This document shows positions 1 through 9,219 of a DNA stretch of 64,000 nt, one piece after another (within the stretch, counting starts at the first letter, position 1; each line of letters starts with the position of its first letter). This DNA is from Lachnospiraceae bacterium (GTDB lineage: Bacteria; Bacillota; Clostridia; Lachnospirales; Lachnospiraceae), in NCBI GenBank assembly GCA_910575275.1, contig CAJTEE010000009.1:102355-166354 (forward strand), written 5' to 3'. Under the pieces are notes generated by a model, which was not told the origin of the DNA, ran no database searches, and saw only the letters and a list, made by a program, of their open reading frames with translations. The position numbers were made by a program, and so were the translations under genes.

Positions 1-1
1 G

Positions 2-697
2 GTACAAAATCTGGAAGTATTTTACGGCGTCATTCAGGCTATTAAAGGAATCTCCTTTGAGGTCAGCCAGGGGGAGATCATCGCACTGATCGGTGCAAAC
101 GGGGCGGGAAAGACCACGACGCTTCAGACGATTACCGGATTGATTCCGGCAAAGGCGGGAAAGATCTTCTATGAAGGAAACGAGATCACAAAGACGCCGG
201 GCCACAAGCTGGTTTCCATGGGGATCGCCCATGTGCCGGAGGGGCGTCGGGTATTCGCAGAGCTGTCCGTGCTGCAGAATTTAAAACTTGGCGCATATAC
301 AAGGAACGACAAGACCGAGCTTGAGGAGACGTTAAAACGGATCTACGAACGTTTTCCGCGGCTTGAGGAGCGCAAGAATCAGGCGGCTGGGACTCTTTCC
401 GGCGGAGAACAGCAGATGTTGGCGATGGGGCGCGCGCTGATGTCCCATCCGAAGCTGATCGTCATGGATGAGCCGTCCATGGGCCTCTCGCCGATCTATG
501 TGAATGAGATCTTTGCGATCATCGAAAAGATCAATAAGGACGGGACGACGGTCCTTTTGGTGGAACAGAATGCGAAGAAAGCGCTTGCGGTTGCGGACCG
601 GGCGTACGTTCTGGAGACCGGGCGCATCGTTTTAAGCGGCGATGCAAAGGAACTGATGAACAATGACTCGGTAAAGAAAGCTTATTTAAGCGAATAA
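2..697 (+). CDS. livF: Branched-chain amino acid ABC transporter ATP-binding protein, LivF-like (5' partial)
   Basis: The reading frame is open from base 2, so the start codon lies outside the window; 231 codons remain. The visible part carries a Walker A motif (GANGAGKTT), the ABC signature LSGGEQQ and a Walker B ending in MDEPSMGLSP. The last is typical of LivF-type subunits of HAAT-family importers for leucine, isoleucine and valine. Subunits of this family energise uptake at the cytoplasmic face of the membrane together with LivG, LivH, LivM and a binding protein, presumably encoded upstream. The substrate is inferred from family resemblance only. A hairpin at 735-769 probably ends the operon. 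Confidence 0.88.
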   Translation, partial: VQNLEVFYGVIQAIKGISFEVSQGEIIALIGANGAGKTTTLQTITGLIPAKAGKIFYEGNEITKTPGHKLVSMGIAHVPEGRRVFAELSVLQNLKLGAYTRNDKTELEETLKRIYERFPRLEERKNQAAGTLSGGEQQMLAMGRALMSHPKLIVMDEPSMGLSPIYVNEIFAIIEKINKDGTTVLLVEQNAKKALAVADRAYVLETGRIVLSGDAKELMNNDSVKKAYLSE

Positions 698-719
698 CCG
701 GATCGGAACGAACCGGCAT

Positions 720-749
720 GCATAAAGAGAAAATCCCCCTGCATATACT
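720..749 (+). promoter_or_regulatory. Candidate sigma-E-type promoter for spoIVA
   Basis: A GCATAAA element at 720-726 and CATATACT at 742-749 are separated by 15 bases. They resemble the mother-cell sigma-E pattern (ATATT-like -35, CATACANT-like -10). spoIVA is sigma-E dependent in Bacillus subtilis. The match is partial and the assignment is an inference. Confidence 0.4.
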
Positions 750-776
750 GTATCAGCATAGCAAGGGGGTATTTTT
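735..776 (+). terminator. Hairpin between livF and spoIVA overlapping the spoIVA Shine-Dalgarno
   Basis: Arms CCCCCTGC (735-742) and GCAAGGGGG (761-769) pair with one bulge and are followed by TATTTTT, as in an intrinsic terminator. The 3' arm AAGGGGG is also the only good ribosome binding site for the spoIVA ATG at 777. The same bases therefore seem to serve termination of the upstream operon and initiation of spoIVA. Confidence 0.6.
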
Positions 777-2249
777 ATGGAAAATTTCCATGTATACAAG
801 GATATTGAAGCCCGAACCGGGGGCGAGATCTACATAGGCGTGGTGGGGCCAGTGCGCACGGGAAAGTCTACCTTTATCAAACGGTTTATGGAGCTTTTGG
901 TGCTGCCGAAGCTTGCTGACGGACAGACCAAGTCCCAGATGCGTGACGAACTCCCCCAGAGCGCTGCGGGAAAGACGATTATGACGACAGAACCGAAATT
1001 TATCCCGAAGGAGGCGGCGGAGATCGCCTTGGAGGATGGGATCTCGGCGAAGGTGCGCCTGATCGACTGTGTCGGCTTCATGGTGGCTGGGGCCGCAGGA
1101 CACATTGAAAACGGCGAGGAACGCTTAGTCAGGACACCCTGGTTTGAGTACGAGATTCCCTTTACACAGGCGGCGGAGATCGGGACGAGAAAGGTGATCC
1201 ACGATCATTCGACGATTGGTGTCGCCGTGACGACGGACGGAAGCTTCGGGGATCTCAGACGGGAGGACTATGAAGCGGCCGAGGAGCAGACCGTCGCAGA
1301 GCTTAAGGAGATCGGCAAGCCGTTCCTCATGCTGTTAAATTCGACCAGGCCATATGCCGAGGAGACGAGGGAGTTAGCAAGAAGACTGGAGGAAAGCTAC
1401 GGGGCGCCGGTCCTTCCGATGAACTGTGAGCAGCTAAAAAAGGAAGACATTGAGACAATTCTCACACGCGTTTTGAAGGAATTCCCTGTGACCGAGATCG
1501 ACTTCCATATCCCGAAGTGGCTGGAGATCCTGCCGGACAGCCATCCGCTAAAAAGCGGGATCATTGAAAATGCCAGAGAGATCCTCTCAAAGGTCGGTCA
1601 GATGCGGGATGTGACGCCGGAGCTTTTGGAGGTGGAGAATCCGGAGCTTTTGGGTATCTCCATCGACAAGCTGGAAATGTCGGATGGAAGTGTGGCGCTT
1701 CTTGTGAATATGAACGGCGACTGCTATTATCGGGTCGTCAGCGAGTACACGGGCCTGGCGGTGGACGACGAATATGAGCTTTTGCATACGCTGTCGCGCC
1801 TCTCCTCCATGCAGGGCGAATATGAAAAGGTAAAGAATGCCCTGGCACAGGTGCGGATCAAGGGATACGGGATCGTGATGCCGGATCAGTCAGAGATCGA
1901 ACTGGATGAGCCGCAGCTGATTAAGCACGGGAATAAATTCGGCGTAAAGATCCATGCGCAGGCACCGTCAATCAATCTGATCAAGGCGCATATCGAGACG
2001 GAGATCGCTCCGATTGTCGGAAGCGAACAGCAGGCGAGGGATCTGATCGCGTATTTAAAGGACAACGAGGCTACGGAAAAAGGCGTTTGGGAGACAAATA
2101 TTTTCGGAAAGTCAGTGGAACAGATCGTAGAGGATGGCATGAAGACAAAAATTGCGCAGATGACAGACGACTGTCAGACAAAGCTTCAGGATGCGCTGCA
2201 AAAAATTATCAACGACAGCAACGGCGGAATGATTTGCATTATTATCTGA
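777..2249 (+). CDS. spoIVA: Stage IV sporulation protein A, spore coat ATPase
   Basis: The 490-residue product has the usual SpoIVA length and begins with the characteristic N-terminus, including a Walker A motif GPVRTGKST at residues 24-32. It ends with a hydrophobic, isoleucine-rich tail. In B. subtilis SpoIVA hydrolyses ATP to polymerise on the forespore outer membrane, forming the basement layer of the coat and anchoring cortex synthesis. Its presence shows that the organism belongs to an endospore-forming lineage. The ATG at 777 follows AAGGGGG seven bases upstream. A sigma-A-like promoter for the next gene lies inside its last codons. Confidence 0.97.
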   Translation: MENFHVYKDIEARTGGEIYIGVVGPVRTGKSTFIKRFMELLVLPKLADGQTKSQMRDELPQSAAGKTIMTTEPKFIPKEAAEIALEDGISAKVRLIDCVGFMVAGAAGHIENGEERLVRTPWFEYEIPFTQAAEIGTRKVIHDHSTIGVAVTTDGSFGDLRREDYEAAEEQTVAELKEIGKPFLMLLNSTRPYAEETRELARRLEESYGAPVLPMNCEQLKKEDIETILTRVLKEFPVTEIDFHIPKWLEILPDSHPLKSGIIENAREILSKVGQMRDVTPELLEVENPELLGISIDKLEMSDGSVALLVNMNGDCYYRVVSEYTGLAVDDEYELLHTLSRLSSMQGEYEKVKNALAQVRIKGYGIVMPDQSEIELDEPQLIKHGNKFGVKIHAQAPSINLIKAHIETEIAPIVGSEQQARDLIAYLKDNEATEKGVWETNIFGKSVEQIVEDGMKTKIAQMTDDCQTKLQDALQKIINDSNGGMICIII

Positions 2250-2262
2250 AAAATGCTATAAT
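2234..2262 (+). promoter_or_regulatory. Sigma-A-type promoter for the metallo-hydrolase gene
   Basis: TTGCAT (2234-2239), a 17-base spacer and TATAAT (2257-2262) lie at the 3' end of spoIVA. They give the next gene a vegetative promoter independent of spoIVA. Confidence 0.6.
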
Positions 2263-2310
2263 TTCTGTAAGAAAACAAAACCGACAATTTATTACAAAGG
2301 AGGGGGTTTT

Positions 2311-3912
2311 TTGAAACTTACATTTATCGGGGCCGACCATGAAGTGACCGGGAGCTGCCATTATCTGGAAGCCTGCGGGAAGCATATCCTGGTGGACTAC
2401 GGTATGGAGCAGGGCGGGAACGTGTACGAAAATGCCGAGCTGCCGATCCCGTTTTCCGATGTGGACTATGTACTTCTGACCCATGCGCACATCGACCATA
2501 CAGGGCTTTTGCCTCTCTTGTACGTGCGGGGCTTTAAAGGACAGGTGCTTGCGACGCAGGCGACCTGCGATCTCTGCAATATCATGCTGAAGGACAGCGC
2601 GCACATTCAGGAGATGGAAGCAGAATGGAAAAACAGAAAGGCCAAACGTGCCGGTCTTCCTGATGAGCCGGCACTGTATACGGTGAGTGATGCAGAGGGG
2701 ATCCTGATGCATTTCGTCCCCTGCCGATACGGCGAGAAGCTGACGTTAGCCGACGGCCTGGAGCTCCGTTTTACCGACGCGGGTCATCTCCTGGGATCTG
2801 CCTCGGTCGAGCTGTGGCTTAAGGAGGACGGTGTGGAGAAGAAGATCGTATTCTCCGGTGACATCGGCAATAAAAACAAACCGCTGATCAAGGACCCGTC
2901 CTATATCGAGGAAGCGGATTATGTAGTGATGGAATGTACCTATGGGACCCGTTCGCATGACCGGACACATGAACACATTGACGAGTTTGCAAGGATCATC
3001 CAGGAGACCCTGGACCGCGGCGGCAACGTGGTGATTCCGGCCTTCGCGGTGGGCCGTACGCAGGAGATCCTGTATTTCCTGCGTAAAATTAAAGAGGAGA
3101 ACCTCGTCGAGGGACACGGAGATTTTGAGGTCTATGTGGACAGTCCGCTCGCGGTTGAGGCGACCCATGTATTTACGAAGAATATTATGGACTGCTATGA
3201 CGAGGAGGCTCTGGATTTAATCTGGCGCGGAGTCAACCCAATTACGTTCCCCGGCCTTAAGCTCTCGATCACCAGCGATGATTCGCGTGCCATCAACTTT
3301 AACCCGACGCCGAAGATCATTATCTCCGCCTCCGGCATGTGCGACGCAGGCCGTATCCGCCATCATCTTAAGCATAATCTCTGGAGACCGGAATGTACGG
3401 TTGTGTTTGCCGGTTATCAGGCCGTGGGGACCTTAGGGCGGAGCCTGATAGAAGGGGCAGAGGTCGTGAAGCTATTCGGCGAGACCATCGATGTGGAGGC
3501 GCATATCGAGCGTCTGGACGGATTATCCGGCCATGCGGACCGGGAAGGGCTTCTCACATGGATCCAGGCGTTTCAAAAAAAGCCGGAGCGGGTATTCCTG
3601 GTCCACGGTGACGATGCGTCCTGTGCGGGCTTTTCCGAGCTAGTCCGTACGGAATGCGGTCTCGTTACGGATGCGCCGTTTTCGGGGGCCGTGTTTGATC
3701 TGACAGAAAACGCGTGGCTTAAGCAGACCGTCGGAATCCCGATCAAGAAGGAGACCGCAAGGCAGAAGGAGAACAAGACGATCTTTGATCTTTTGGTTGC
3801 GGCCGGAGAGCGTCTGCTTGGCATCATCAAAAAGAACAGAGTATGTGCGAACAAGGATATCAAGAAGTTTACGGCGGAGATCCATAAGCTGTGCGACAAA
3901 TGGGATCTGTAA
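2311..3912 (+). CDS. MBL-fold beta-CASP RNA metallo-hydrolase
   Basis: This is a 533-residue metallo-beta-lactamase-fold protein. The zinc-binding signature HAHIDHTG lies near residue 60, followed by SGDIGN and a beta-CASP segment ending in an SGHAD motif, the arrangement seen in RNase J/CPSF73-like nucleases. Proteins of this group cleave RNA in the cytoplasm, but the natural substrate of this subfamily is uncertain. The start is the TTG at 2311, placed after AAGGAGGGGG. A roughly 60-residue lysine-rich tail follows the catalytic core. rnhA follows after only 20 bases, so the two probably form a small RNA/DNA-processing operon. Confidence 0.87.
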   Translation: MKLTFIGADHEVTGSCHYLEACGKHILVDYGMEQGGNVYENAELPIPFSDVDYVLLTHAHIDHTGLLPLLYVRGFKGQVLATQATCDLCNIMLKDSAHIQEMEAEWKNRKAKRAGLPDEPALYTVSDAEGILMHFVPCRYGEKLTLADGLELRFTDAGHLLGSASVELWLKEDGVEKKIVFSGDIGNKNKPLIKDPSYIEEADYVVMECTYGTRSHDRTHEHIDEFARIIQETLDRGGNVVIPAFAVGRTQEILYFLRKIKEENLVEGHGDFEVYVDSPLAVEATHVFTKNIMDCYDEEALDLIWRGVNPITFPGLKLSITSDDSRAINFNPTPKIIISASGMCDAGRIRHHLKHNLWRPECTVVFAGYQAVGTLGRSLIEGAEVVKLFGETIDVEAHIERLDGLSGHADREGLLTWIQAFQKKPERVFLVHGDDASCAGFSELVRTECGLVTDAPFSGAVFDLTENAWLKQTVGIPIKKETARQKENKTIFDLLVAAGERLLGIIKKNRVCANKDIKKFTAEIHKLCDKWDL

Positions 3913-3932
3913 AGCCGAGAGGAAAGACGGAA

Positions 3933-4412
3933 ATGAAAGTAACGTTATATACGGATGGAGCGGCCCGCGGTAATCCGGACGGGCCGGGCGGTTACGGGGC
4001 CGTTCTTCAGTATGTGGACCAAAAAGGGAACCTGCATGAGAAAGAGCTGTCAGCCGGATATGTGCGGACTACCAACAATCGCATGGAGCTGATGGCGGCA
4101 ATTGCAGGGCTTGAGGCGCTAAACCGTCCCTGTGAGGTGGAGATTTACTCGGATTCCCGTTATCTGGTCGATGCGTTCAATCAGAAGTGGATCGACAGCT
4201 GGATCAAAAATAATTGGAAGCGCCCAAAAAGCGGCCCGGTAAAGAATGTCGATCTGTGGGAACGGCTTCTTAAGGCCGCGCGGCCGCATCAGATCTCATT
4301 TTTCTGGGTCCGTGGCCATAACGGCCATCCGGAAAACGAACGCTGCGACCGGCTGGCCACGGCGGCTGCGGATGGGACAGGCCTTCTGACGGATACGGGT
4401 CTATTGGATTAA
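3933..4412 (+). CDS. rnhA: Ribonuclease HI
   Basis: RNase HI of 159 residues degrades the RNA strand of RNA-DNA hybrids such as R-loops and Okazaki primers. The acidic catalytic residues are recognisable in YTDGAARGNPDGPGG, in MELMAA, in YSDSRYLVD and in the late ERCDRLA motif. An in-frame ATG lies upstream at 3891 inside the metallo-hydrolase gene. ATG 3933 is preferred because it follows GAGAGGAAA and leaves a family-typical N-terminus. Co-transcription with the upstream hydrolase is likely. Confidence 0.93.
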   Translation: MKVTLYTDGAARGNPDGPGGYGAVLQYVDQKGNLHEKELSAGYVRTTNNRMELMAAIAGLEALNRPCEVEIYSDSRYLVDAFNQKWIDSWIKNNWKRPKSGPVKNVDLWERLLKAARPHQISFFWVRGHNGHPENERCDRLATAAADGTGLLTDTGLLD

Positions 4413-4673
4413 CGATGTGTGACGGCCTGTCCTTTGGGTAAGCCGTAACGACGACGAAATTTTGCCGCCGTTCTGATTCTGATTGAACCATAGATCGACC
4501 GGAACCGTTACGGAACTTTTACAATAATCTTACAAACTATTACTTCTTTGAAACATCGGTTCACAACGCGGTTTGTTTGTGTTATTGTTATATTTATAGG
4601 AAAGGCCATAACGGTTTTCCATATGGCGTTTTCTTATAGAAGCAGCACAAAAACAGTGGACCGGAGAAAATAC

Positions 4674-5504
4674 ATGAACAGATGTGCAGGCGTGTGGACA
4701 GCGATTATCTGTATTCTGGCGGTTGGGATTTTTGTTACCCGGATGACGAGTAAATTTGTTTCGTCGAAGGAGACGGAGATCGGGGCTGGGATGGTGGCAG
4801 AGGCAGAGGGGGCAGCCGAATGGAGGATGGCCGGGGCAGCAAAAACCGGGGCGGCTATGGCCCTGGATGCGGTGCCTGCCCCAAAAGCGGCCGAGGAGGC
4901 GCCGGCTTTTGCCTCGGAAACGACAACAGAAAAACTTGTGGAGGCCGGTACTGTGATAGAGGAGACAAAAGCAGGTTTTGAGGACAAAGCGGCTTTTTCC
5001 GGGACGGAGGCAGCCGGCCAGGAAGCAGCGGCCGAGGAAGCAGATATGGCAGAGATCGTTTCAGAAACGGCAGGAGCGGTAGCGATCTCGCCGTTGGATA
5101 CGGCGGCCGCAGAAGAAAATACGGGAGCCCGGACATACTCTGCCAAAGAATTAAGGGAACGCCTGGACGCTGTGCTTGAGCGTGTCATGCTCTATGGGGA
5201 GACAGCACCGGATGACCCGGGCAGGCAGTATATGATGGCTGAATTCGAATATACGCTCTGGAGTGAAGAATTGAATCTGATCTCCCAGTCAATGCGCCAG
5301 AAGATGAGTGACGAGGAGGCGGAACGCTTTAGGGTCAACGAAGTCGAGTGGCACTGGAATCGGACGGCGGACGCGGAGAGAGCAGTGCTTAAAAACGGAG
5401 CGCAGACAGCGAAAGAAACCGGGTACATGAAAGAGCTTGCAGAGGAGACAAAAGAACGCTGTTATCAGCTCGTAAATGATTATGAAGAAATTTTAGACCG
5501 GTAG
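4674..5504 (+). CDS. Membrane-anchored protein of unknown function, Ala/Glu-rich
   Basis: I do not recognise this 276-residue protein. Starting at ATG 4674 it has an N-terminal hydrophobic segment (about residues 7-24) after a short positive stretch, so it is probably a single-pass membrane protein with the bulk outside. A low-complexity Ala/Glu region covers about residues 45-150. The last 110 residues are charged and probably helical (LRERLDAVLERVMLYGE and onward). A longer in-frame ORF from 4548 is possible, but its extra residues look unlike a protein N-terminus. No operon partner is evident; the next gene is convergent. Confidence 0.7.
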   Translation: MNRCAGVWTAIICILAVGIFVTRMTSKFVSSKETEIGAGMVAEAEGAAEWRMAGAAKTGAAMALDAVPAPKAAEEAPAFASETTTEKLVEAGTVIEETKAGFEDKAAFSGTEAAGQEAAAEEADMAEIVSETAGAVAISPLDTAAAEENTGARTYSAKELRERLDAVLERVMLYGETAPDDPGRQYMMAEFEYTLWSEELNLISQSMRQKMSDEEAERFRVNEVEWHWNRTADAERAVLKNGAQTAKETGYMKELAEETKERCYQLVNDYEEILDR

Positions 5505-5548
5505 GGGGATCCCCGACCGGTCTTGTTACATCCTAGCCGACAAAATAC

Positions 5549-8098
5549 TTAAATCATATATTTTTTTAGCTGGCGCGCGACATCGCGGACATCAATCGGT
5601 TTTGCAATGTGTGCGTTCATCCCGGCATCCAGGCAGTGTTTGATATCTTCGGAGAAGGCATCGGCTGTCATAGCAATGATCGGGATAGTTTTTGCATCCT
5701 CGCGGTCCAGAGCGCGGATCGCCCTCGTTGCCTCATAGCCGGACATGACAGGCATACGGATATCCATCAGGATCGCGTCATAATAGCCGGGAGCGGATGC
5801 GTTAAACAAATTGAGGCAGAGCTGTCCGTTTTCCGCCCAGTCCAGCGAGAAGCCGAGGCTTGAGAGCAGTTCGTTCGCAATCTCCCAGTTCAGGTCGTTG
5901 TCCTCTGCCAGAAGGATCCGTCTTCCGGTGAAATCATCCTCATACTCCTGCTTTTGCAGAGAGGGCTGCTGTGCCTCCTCAAGCAGGAAAGGCTTCAGCC
6001 CGTAAAACAGAGTGGAGCGAAAGAGAGGCTTTGAAATAAAACCGGATACGCCTGCTTCCTTTGCGTCCTCCCCCATATCGGCCCAGTCATAGGCAGAGAT
6101 GAGAAGAATCGGAAACTCATTGCCATAACGTCTGCGAATTTCACGGGTCAGGCTGATCCCATCCATTTCAGGCATTTTCCAGTCAACGAGAATAAGCTGG
6201 TAGGCATCCTGGTTCCTGTGCTGTTCTTCGATCATTTTGAGGGCATTATGGGCGTTGAGAGCCCAGTCGGCATGCAGCCCAATGGAGGCCAGGGCAGCAA
6301 TGGTGCTTTCGCAGAGCTGCGCATCGTCGTCCACAACCAGCATCCGGCAGTCTGGAAGCAGCATGCTATTTTCCTGGACCTGCGCTTTCTGGAGATCAAG
6401 AGTCACGTGGAAGGTACTTCCTTCACCCAGAGCGCTCTGAACGGTGATCGTACCGCCCATGGCATCGACGATATATTTGGTAATCGCCATACCAAGACCG
6501 CTCCCTTCCGTTTTCCGGACACGTTTGTTGTCGGCGCGGCTGAAGGATTCAAAGATTTTCTTCTGGAATTCCGGCGTCATACCGATGCCATTGTCCTCAA
6601 CGAGCAGGTGGATCCGGATAAAGTCATCACCGTTAGGCGACTCCTCCTCGTACAGGGACAGCTGGATAGAACCGCCATCCGGTGTAAACTTGACGGAATT
6701 GCCCAGAAGATTAATTAACACCTGGTTCAGCCGTATACTGTCACAGCACACGTCTTCGGTAAAGATATCATGGATAAAGACATCAAACTTCTGCTTTTTT
6801 GCATTGACCTGGGGCTGAATGATTGTTACCATGCTCGCGATGACTTCACGCAGGGAAAGCTGCTCCATCGACAGGGTCAGCTTGCCGCTCTCGATTTTGG
6901 ACATATCCAAAACATCGTTTATGAGGCCGAGCAGGTGCTTGCTGGACATGGTAATCTTTTTCAGGCAGTTTTCCACCTGTTTGGTATCATGGAGGTTAGC
7001 GGAGGCAATGGCAGTCATGCCCACGATGGCATTCATGGGGGTACGGATGTCATGACTCATATTGGAGAGAAATTCACTTTTGGCGTTATTGGCATTGACC
7101 GCTTCCTGACGAACCTGGTCAAGCTCCAGCATCTGCCGCTTGATTTCCTTTAAATAGGAGCCGAAGACCCACAAAAGTGCCGCCAGCACGATGGCACAGC
7201 CGCCAAAAGCCGTAAACAGGAGATTGCTTCCGAATCTGGCAATTTCCATGTCGGACGAACTGTACGGCATGATGACGATCAAGAACCATTCGGAGTAGGC
7301 TAATTTCGTGCAGTGCAGATGGCGGCGTTCGCCGTCGATCGGAAGCACTGCGGAGTAATGGTATGTAGTGGACATTGCCTCCTGCATGTCCCTGATATAT
7401 GCCTCGGAATTTTTCTTAACCTCGGCGTCGACTCGGTCGAAATAGTTGCTCCGAAAGGCGTCGCCGTTGCGAACCACATAGCTGCCGTCTATACGGATAA
7501 TATGGGAATAAACCGGAGAATTGGAAACGTCAAGCGCGAGCGTTTCGCTGATGTACGAGGCGGGGAGGCCTGCAACAAGGGCGATATAGGACTCGTCGAT
7601 CTCCTTAAGATATGGATCAGGGAGCCCCAAAAGCGCCAGCTTGGATTTTGATGACTGGCCGACAGCCACGGCAATTTTTTTGTTTCCGCTGTTTAAATCA
7701 GAAAAAAAAGGCTCCGGGTCTTCTAAGGTGGCTTTATCACCGTAAATTACGTCGAATGTCCCGTCTGCGGAATAAAATGCGAGATATTCAAAACCACGTA
7801 TACTGGCGGCTTCGGTGAGCTGGTCGCGCAGCGCCTCGCGGCTGTAACGCCCGGTACGAACGTCCGAGAGGAGGGCTTCAAGCTGGGAGAAGCGCAGTTC
7901 CATAGTCGTTTTAAAATGGAGAGCAATCTCCTCACTCATGCTGTGCATATAGATATCTCCGACCTTCTCGATGGTTTCCGCGCTACGCTTGTTTAAAAAG
8001 AAGGCGGAAAGGGCGAAAATGCCGATACAAAGAATCAGTACCAGCGTAAGCCGGGTCAGGAGAGTATGGGTGATTTTGTTTTCTGGACTGCCATGCAT
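5549..8098 (-). CDS. Hybrid sensor histidine kinase with two receiver domains
   Basis: This 849-residue membrane kinase has TM1 at about residues 15-35, an extracytoplasmic Cache-like sensor (about 40-285) and TM2 at about 288-311. A HisKA domain with phospho-acceptor His349 ([10 protein letters not shown]) and an HATPase domain (N box [11 protein letters not shown], then DNGIGM and GSGLGMAI) follow. Two receiver domains complete it (acceptor Asp in [10 protein letters not shown] and in [10 protein letters not shown]). There is no HPt domain, so a separate phosphotransfer protein or a direct output is expected elsewhere. No response regulator gene is adjacent. The ligand is unknown. ATG 8098 follows GGAGG on the minus strand. 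Confidence 0.9.
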   Translation of the reverse strand: MHGSPENKITHTLLTRLTLVLILCIGIFALSAFFLNKRSAETIEKVGDIYMHSMSEEIALHFKTTMELRFSQLEALLSDVRTGRYSREALRDQLTEAASIRGFEYLAFYSADGTFDVIYGDKATLEDPEPFFSDLNSGNKKIAVAVGQSSKSKLALLGLPDPYLKEIDESYIALVAGLPASYISETLALDVSNSPVYSHIIRIDGSYVVRNGDAFRSNYFDRVDAEVKKNSEAYIRDMQEAMSTTYHYSAVLPIDGERRHLHCTKLAYSEWFLIVIMPYSSSDMEIARFGSNLLFTAFGGCAIVLAALLWVFGSYLKEIKRQMLELDQVRQEAVNANNAKSEFLSNMSHDIRTPMNAIVGMTAIASANLHDTKQVENCLKKITMSSKHLLGLINDVLDMSKIESGKLTLSMEQLSLREVIASMVTIIQPQVNAKKQKFDVFIHDIFTEDVCCDSIRLNQVLINLLGNSVKFTPDGGSIQLSLYEEESPNGDDFIRIHLLVEDNGIGMTPEFQKKIFESFSRADNKRVRKTEGSGLGMAITKYIVDAMGGTITVQSALGEGSTFHVTLDLQKAQVQENSMLLPDCRMLVVDDDAQLCESTIAALASIGLHADWALNAHNALKMIEEQHRNQDAYQLILVDWKMPEMDGISLTREIRRRYGNEFPILLISAYDWADMGEDAKEAGVSGFISKPLFRSTLFYGLKPFLLEEAQQPSLQKQEYEDDFTGRRILLAEDNDLNWEIANELLSSLGFSLDWAENGQLCLNLFNASAPGYYDAILMDIRMPVMSGYEATRAIRALDREDAKTIPIIAMTADAFSEDIKHCLDAGMNAHIAKPIDVRDVARQLKKYMI

Positions 8099-8137
8099 GT
8101 TTTTAACCTCCGTACATTTATGTCCCTCAATCTGATT

Positions 8138-8167
8138 ATTATACTATATGTAAGGGGGATTTTTCAA
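8138..8167 (-). promoter_or_regulatory. Promoter of the hybrid sensor kinase
   Basis: On the minus strand TTGAAA (8167-8162) and TATAAT (8143-8138) are separated by 18 bases, about 40 bases upstream of the kinase start codon. Confidence 0.6.
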
Positions 8168-8199
8168 GAGGTAACGTTTATGTTCATGGAACAGCCGAC

Positions 8200-8264
8200 A
8201 AAAATCTATTGCCGCAGGCGGTTCGGCATGGATTTTAGCATGCTGCCGTGAACGGAGTGAATAG
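8200..8264 (+). repeat. Dispersed short palindromic element, copy A (diverged)
   Basis: AAAATCTATTGCCGCAGGCG is followed by a GGATTTTAGCATGCTGC stretch and then GTGAACGGAGTGAATAG. The same order of blocks occurs at 52027-52092 and, inverted, at 34921-34983. It lies between the divergent promoters of the sensor kinase and rpsB. Confidence 0.65.
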
Positions 8265-8313
8265 GAGCACGTTTATAACAGTCCGGTTCCGGTAAATACA
8301 GGCGAAAAAATGC

Positions 8314-8342
8314 TTGCGCAACGGGATATCTTGTGCTATATT
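8314..8342 (+). promoter_or_regulatory. Sigma-A-type promoter of rpsB-tsf
   Basis: TTGCGC (8314-8319), a 17-base spacer and TATATT (8337-8342) sit upstream of rpsB. The transcript would have a leader of about 115 bases before the rpsB ATG, long enough for the autoregulatory S2 leader known in many bacteria. I could not fold a specific motif with confidence. Confidence 0.65.
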
Positions 8343-8462
8343 AAAAAAGCTGATAATATGCACGTCTGTGGATTCCAAGAACGGTGCCCGTCGGCAGAAG
8401 ATGCCAGGGTCTTTGCGGAAGTCAGATGCAGATGGAAGAAAAACCGAATGGAGGAAAAGAAA

Positions 8463-9191
8463 ATGAGCGTAATTTCAATGAAGCAGCTTCTGGAGGCCGG
8501 TGTACATTTTGGTCATCAGACAAGAAGATGGAACCCCAAGATGGCTCCGTACATCTACACGGAGAGAAACGGCATTTACATTATTGATCTGCAGAAGTCC
8601 GTCGGTAAGGTGGACGAGGCGTATCGTGCGATGGCGGATATCGCCGCAAACGGCGGGACTGTGCTGTTTGTAGGAACCAAAAAGCAGGCGCAGGATGCGA
8701 TCCGGACCGAGGCAGAGCGTTGCGGCATGTTCTATGTAAACGAGAGATGGCTTGGCGGCATGCTGACGAATTTCAAGACGATCCAGTCCAGAGTGGCAAG
8801 GCTGAAGGCCATCGAGAAAATGTCTGAGGATGGGACGTTCGACGTACTTCCGAAGAAGGAAGTTATCGCGCTTAAGAAGGAATGGGAGAAGCTTGAAAGA
8901 AACCTTGGCGGCATCAAGGAGATGAAGCGGATTCCGGATGTGATTTTCGTCGTAGACCCGAAGAAGGAAAGAATCTGCGTGCAGGAGGCTCATACGCTTG
9001 GCGTAACGCTGATCGGTATTGCAGATACCAACTGTGATCCGGAGGAGCTTGATTATGTGATTCCGGGCAATGATGATGCGATCCGTGCCGTAAAGCTGAT
9101 CGTTTCCAAAATGGCAGATGCGATCATCGAGGCAAATCAGGGAGAGGCAGAGGAAGTTGAGGAGCCTGCAGCGGAAGCAGCAGAGGCTTAA
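8463..9191 (+). CDS. rpsB: 30S ribosomal protein S2
   Basis: The 242-residue product is S2, which joins late in 30S subunit assembly on the platform side. Diagnostic segments are [19 protein letters not shown] at the N-terminus, [10 protein letters not shown] in the middle and IADTNCDPE near the C-terminus. The acidic tail ([15 protein letters not shown]) is common in Firmicutes. The open frame extends upstream to 8310, but ATG 8463 follows GGAGGAAAA and gives the family N-terminus. tsf follows after 28 bases in the classical rpsB-tsf operon. Confidence 0.97.
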   Translation: MSVISMKQLLEAGVHFGHQTRRWNPKMAPYIYTERNGIYIIDLQKSVGKVDEAYRAMADIAANGGTVLFVGTKKQAQDAIRTEAERCGMFYVNERWLGGMLTNFKTIQSRVARLKAIEKMSEDGTFDVLPKKEVIALKKEWEKLERNLGGIKEMKRIPDVIFVVDPKKERICVQEAHTLGVTLIGIADTNCDPEELDYVIPGNDDAIRAVKLIVSKMADAIIEANQGEAEEVEEPAAEAAEA

Positions 9192-9219
9192 TTGATTTTA
9201 TAAATCGGAGGGATATGAC

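Noticed and set aside
4634..5188. 184-codon minus-strand Ser/Ala-rich frame
   Set aside because: It mirrors the Ala/Glu-rich region of the plus-strand membrane protein; the plus frame has a signal-anchor and ribosome binding context.
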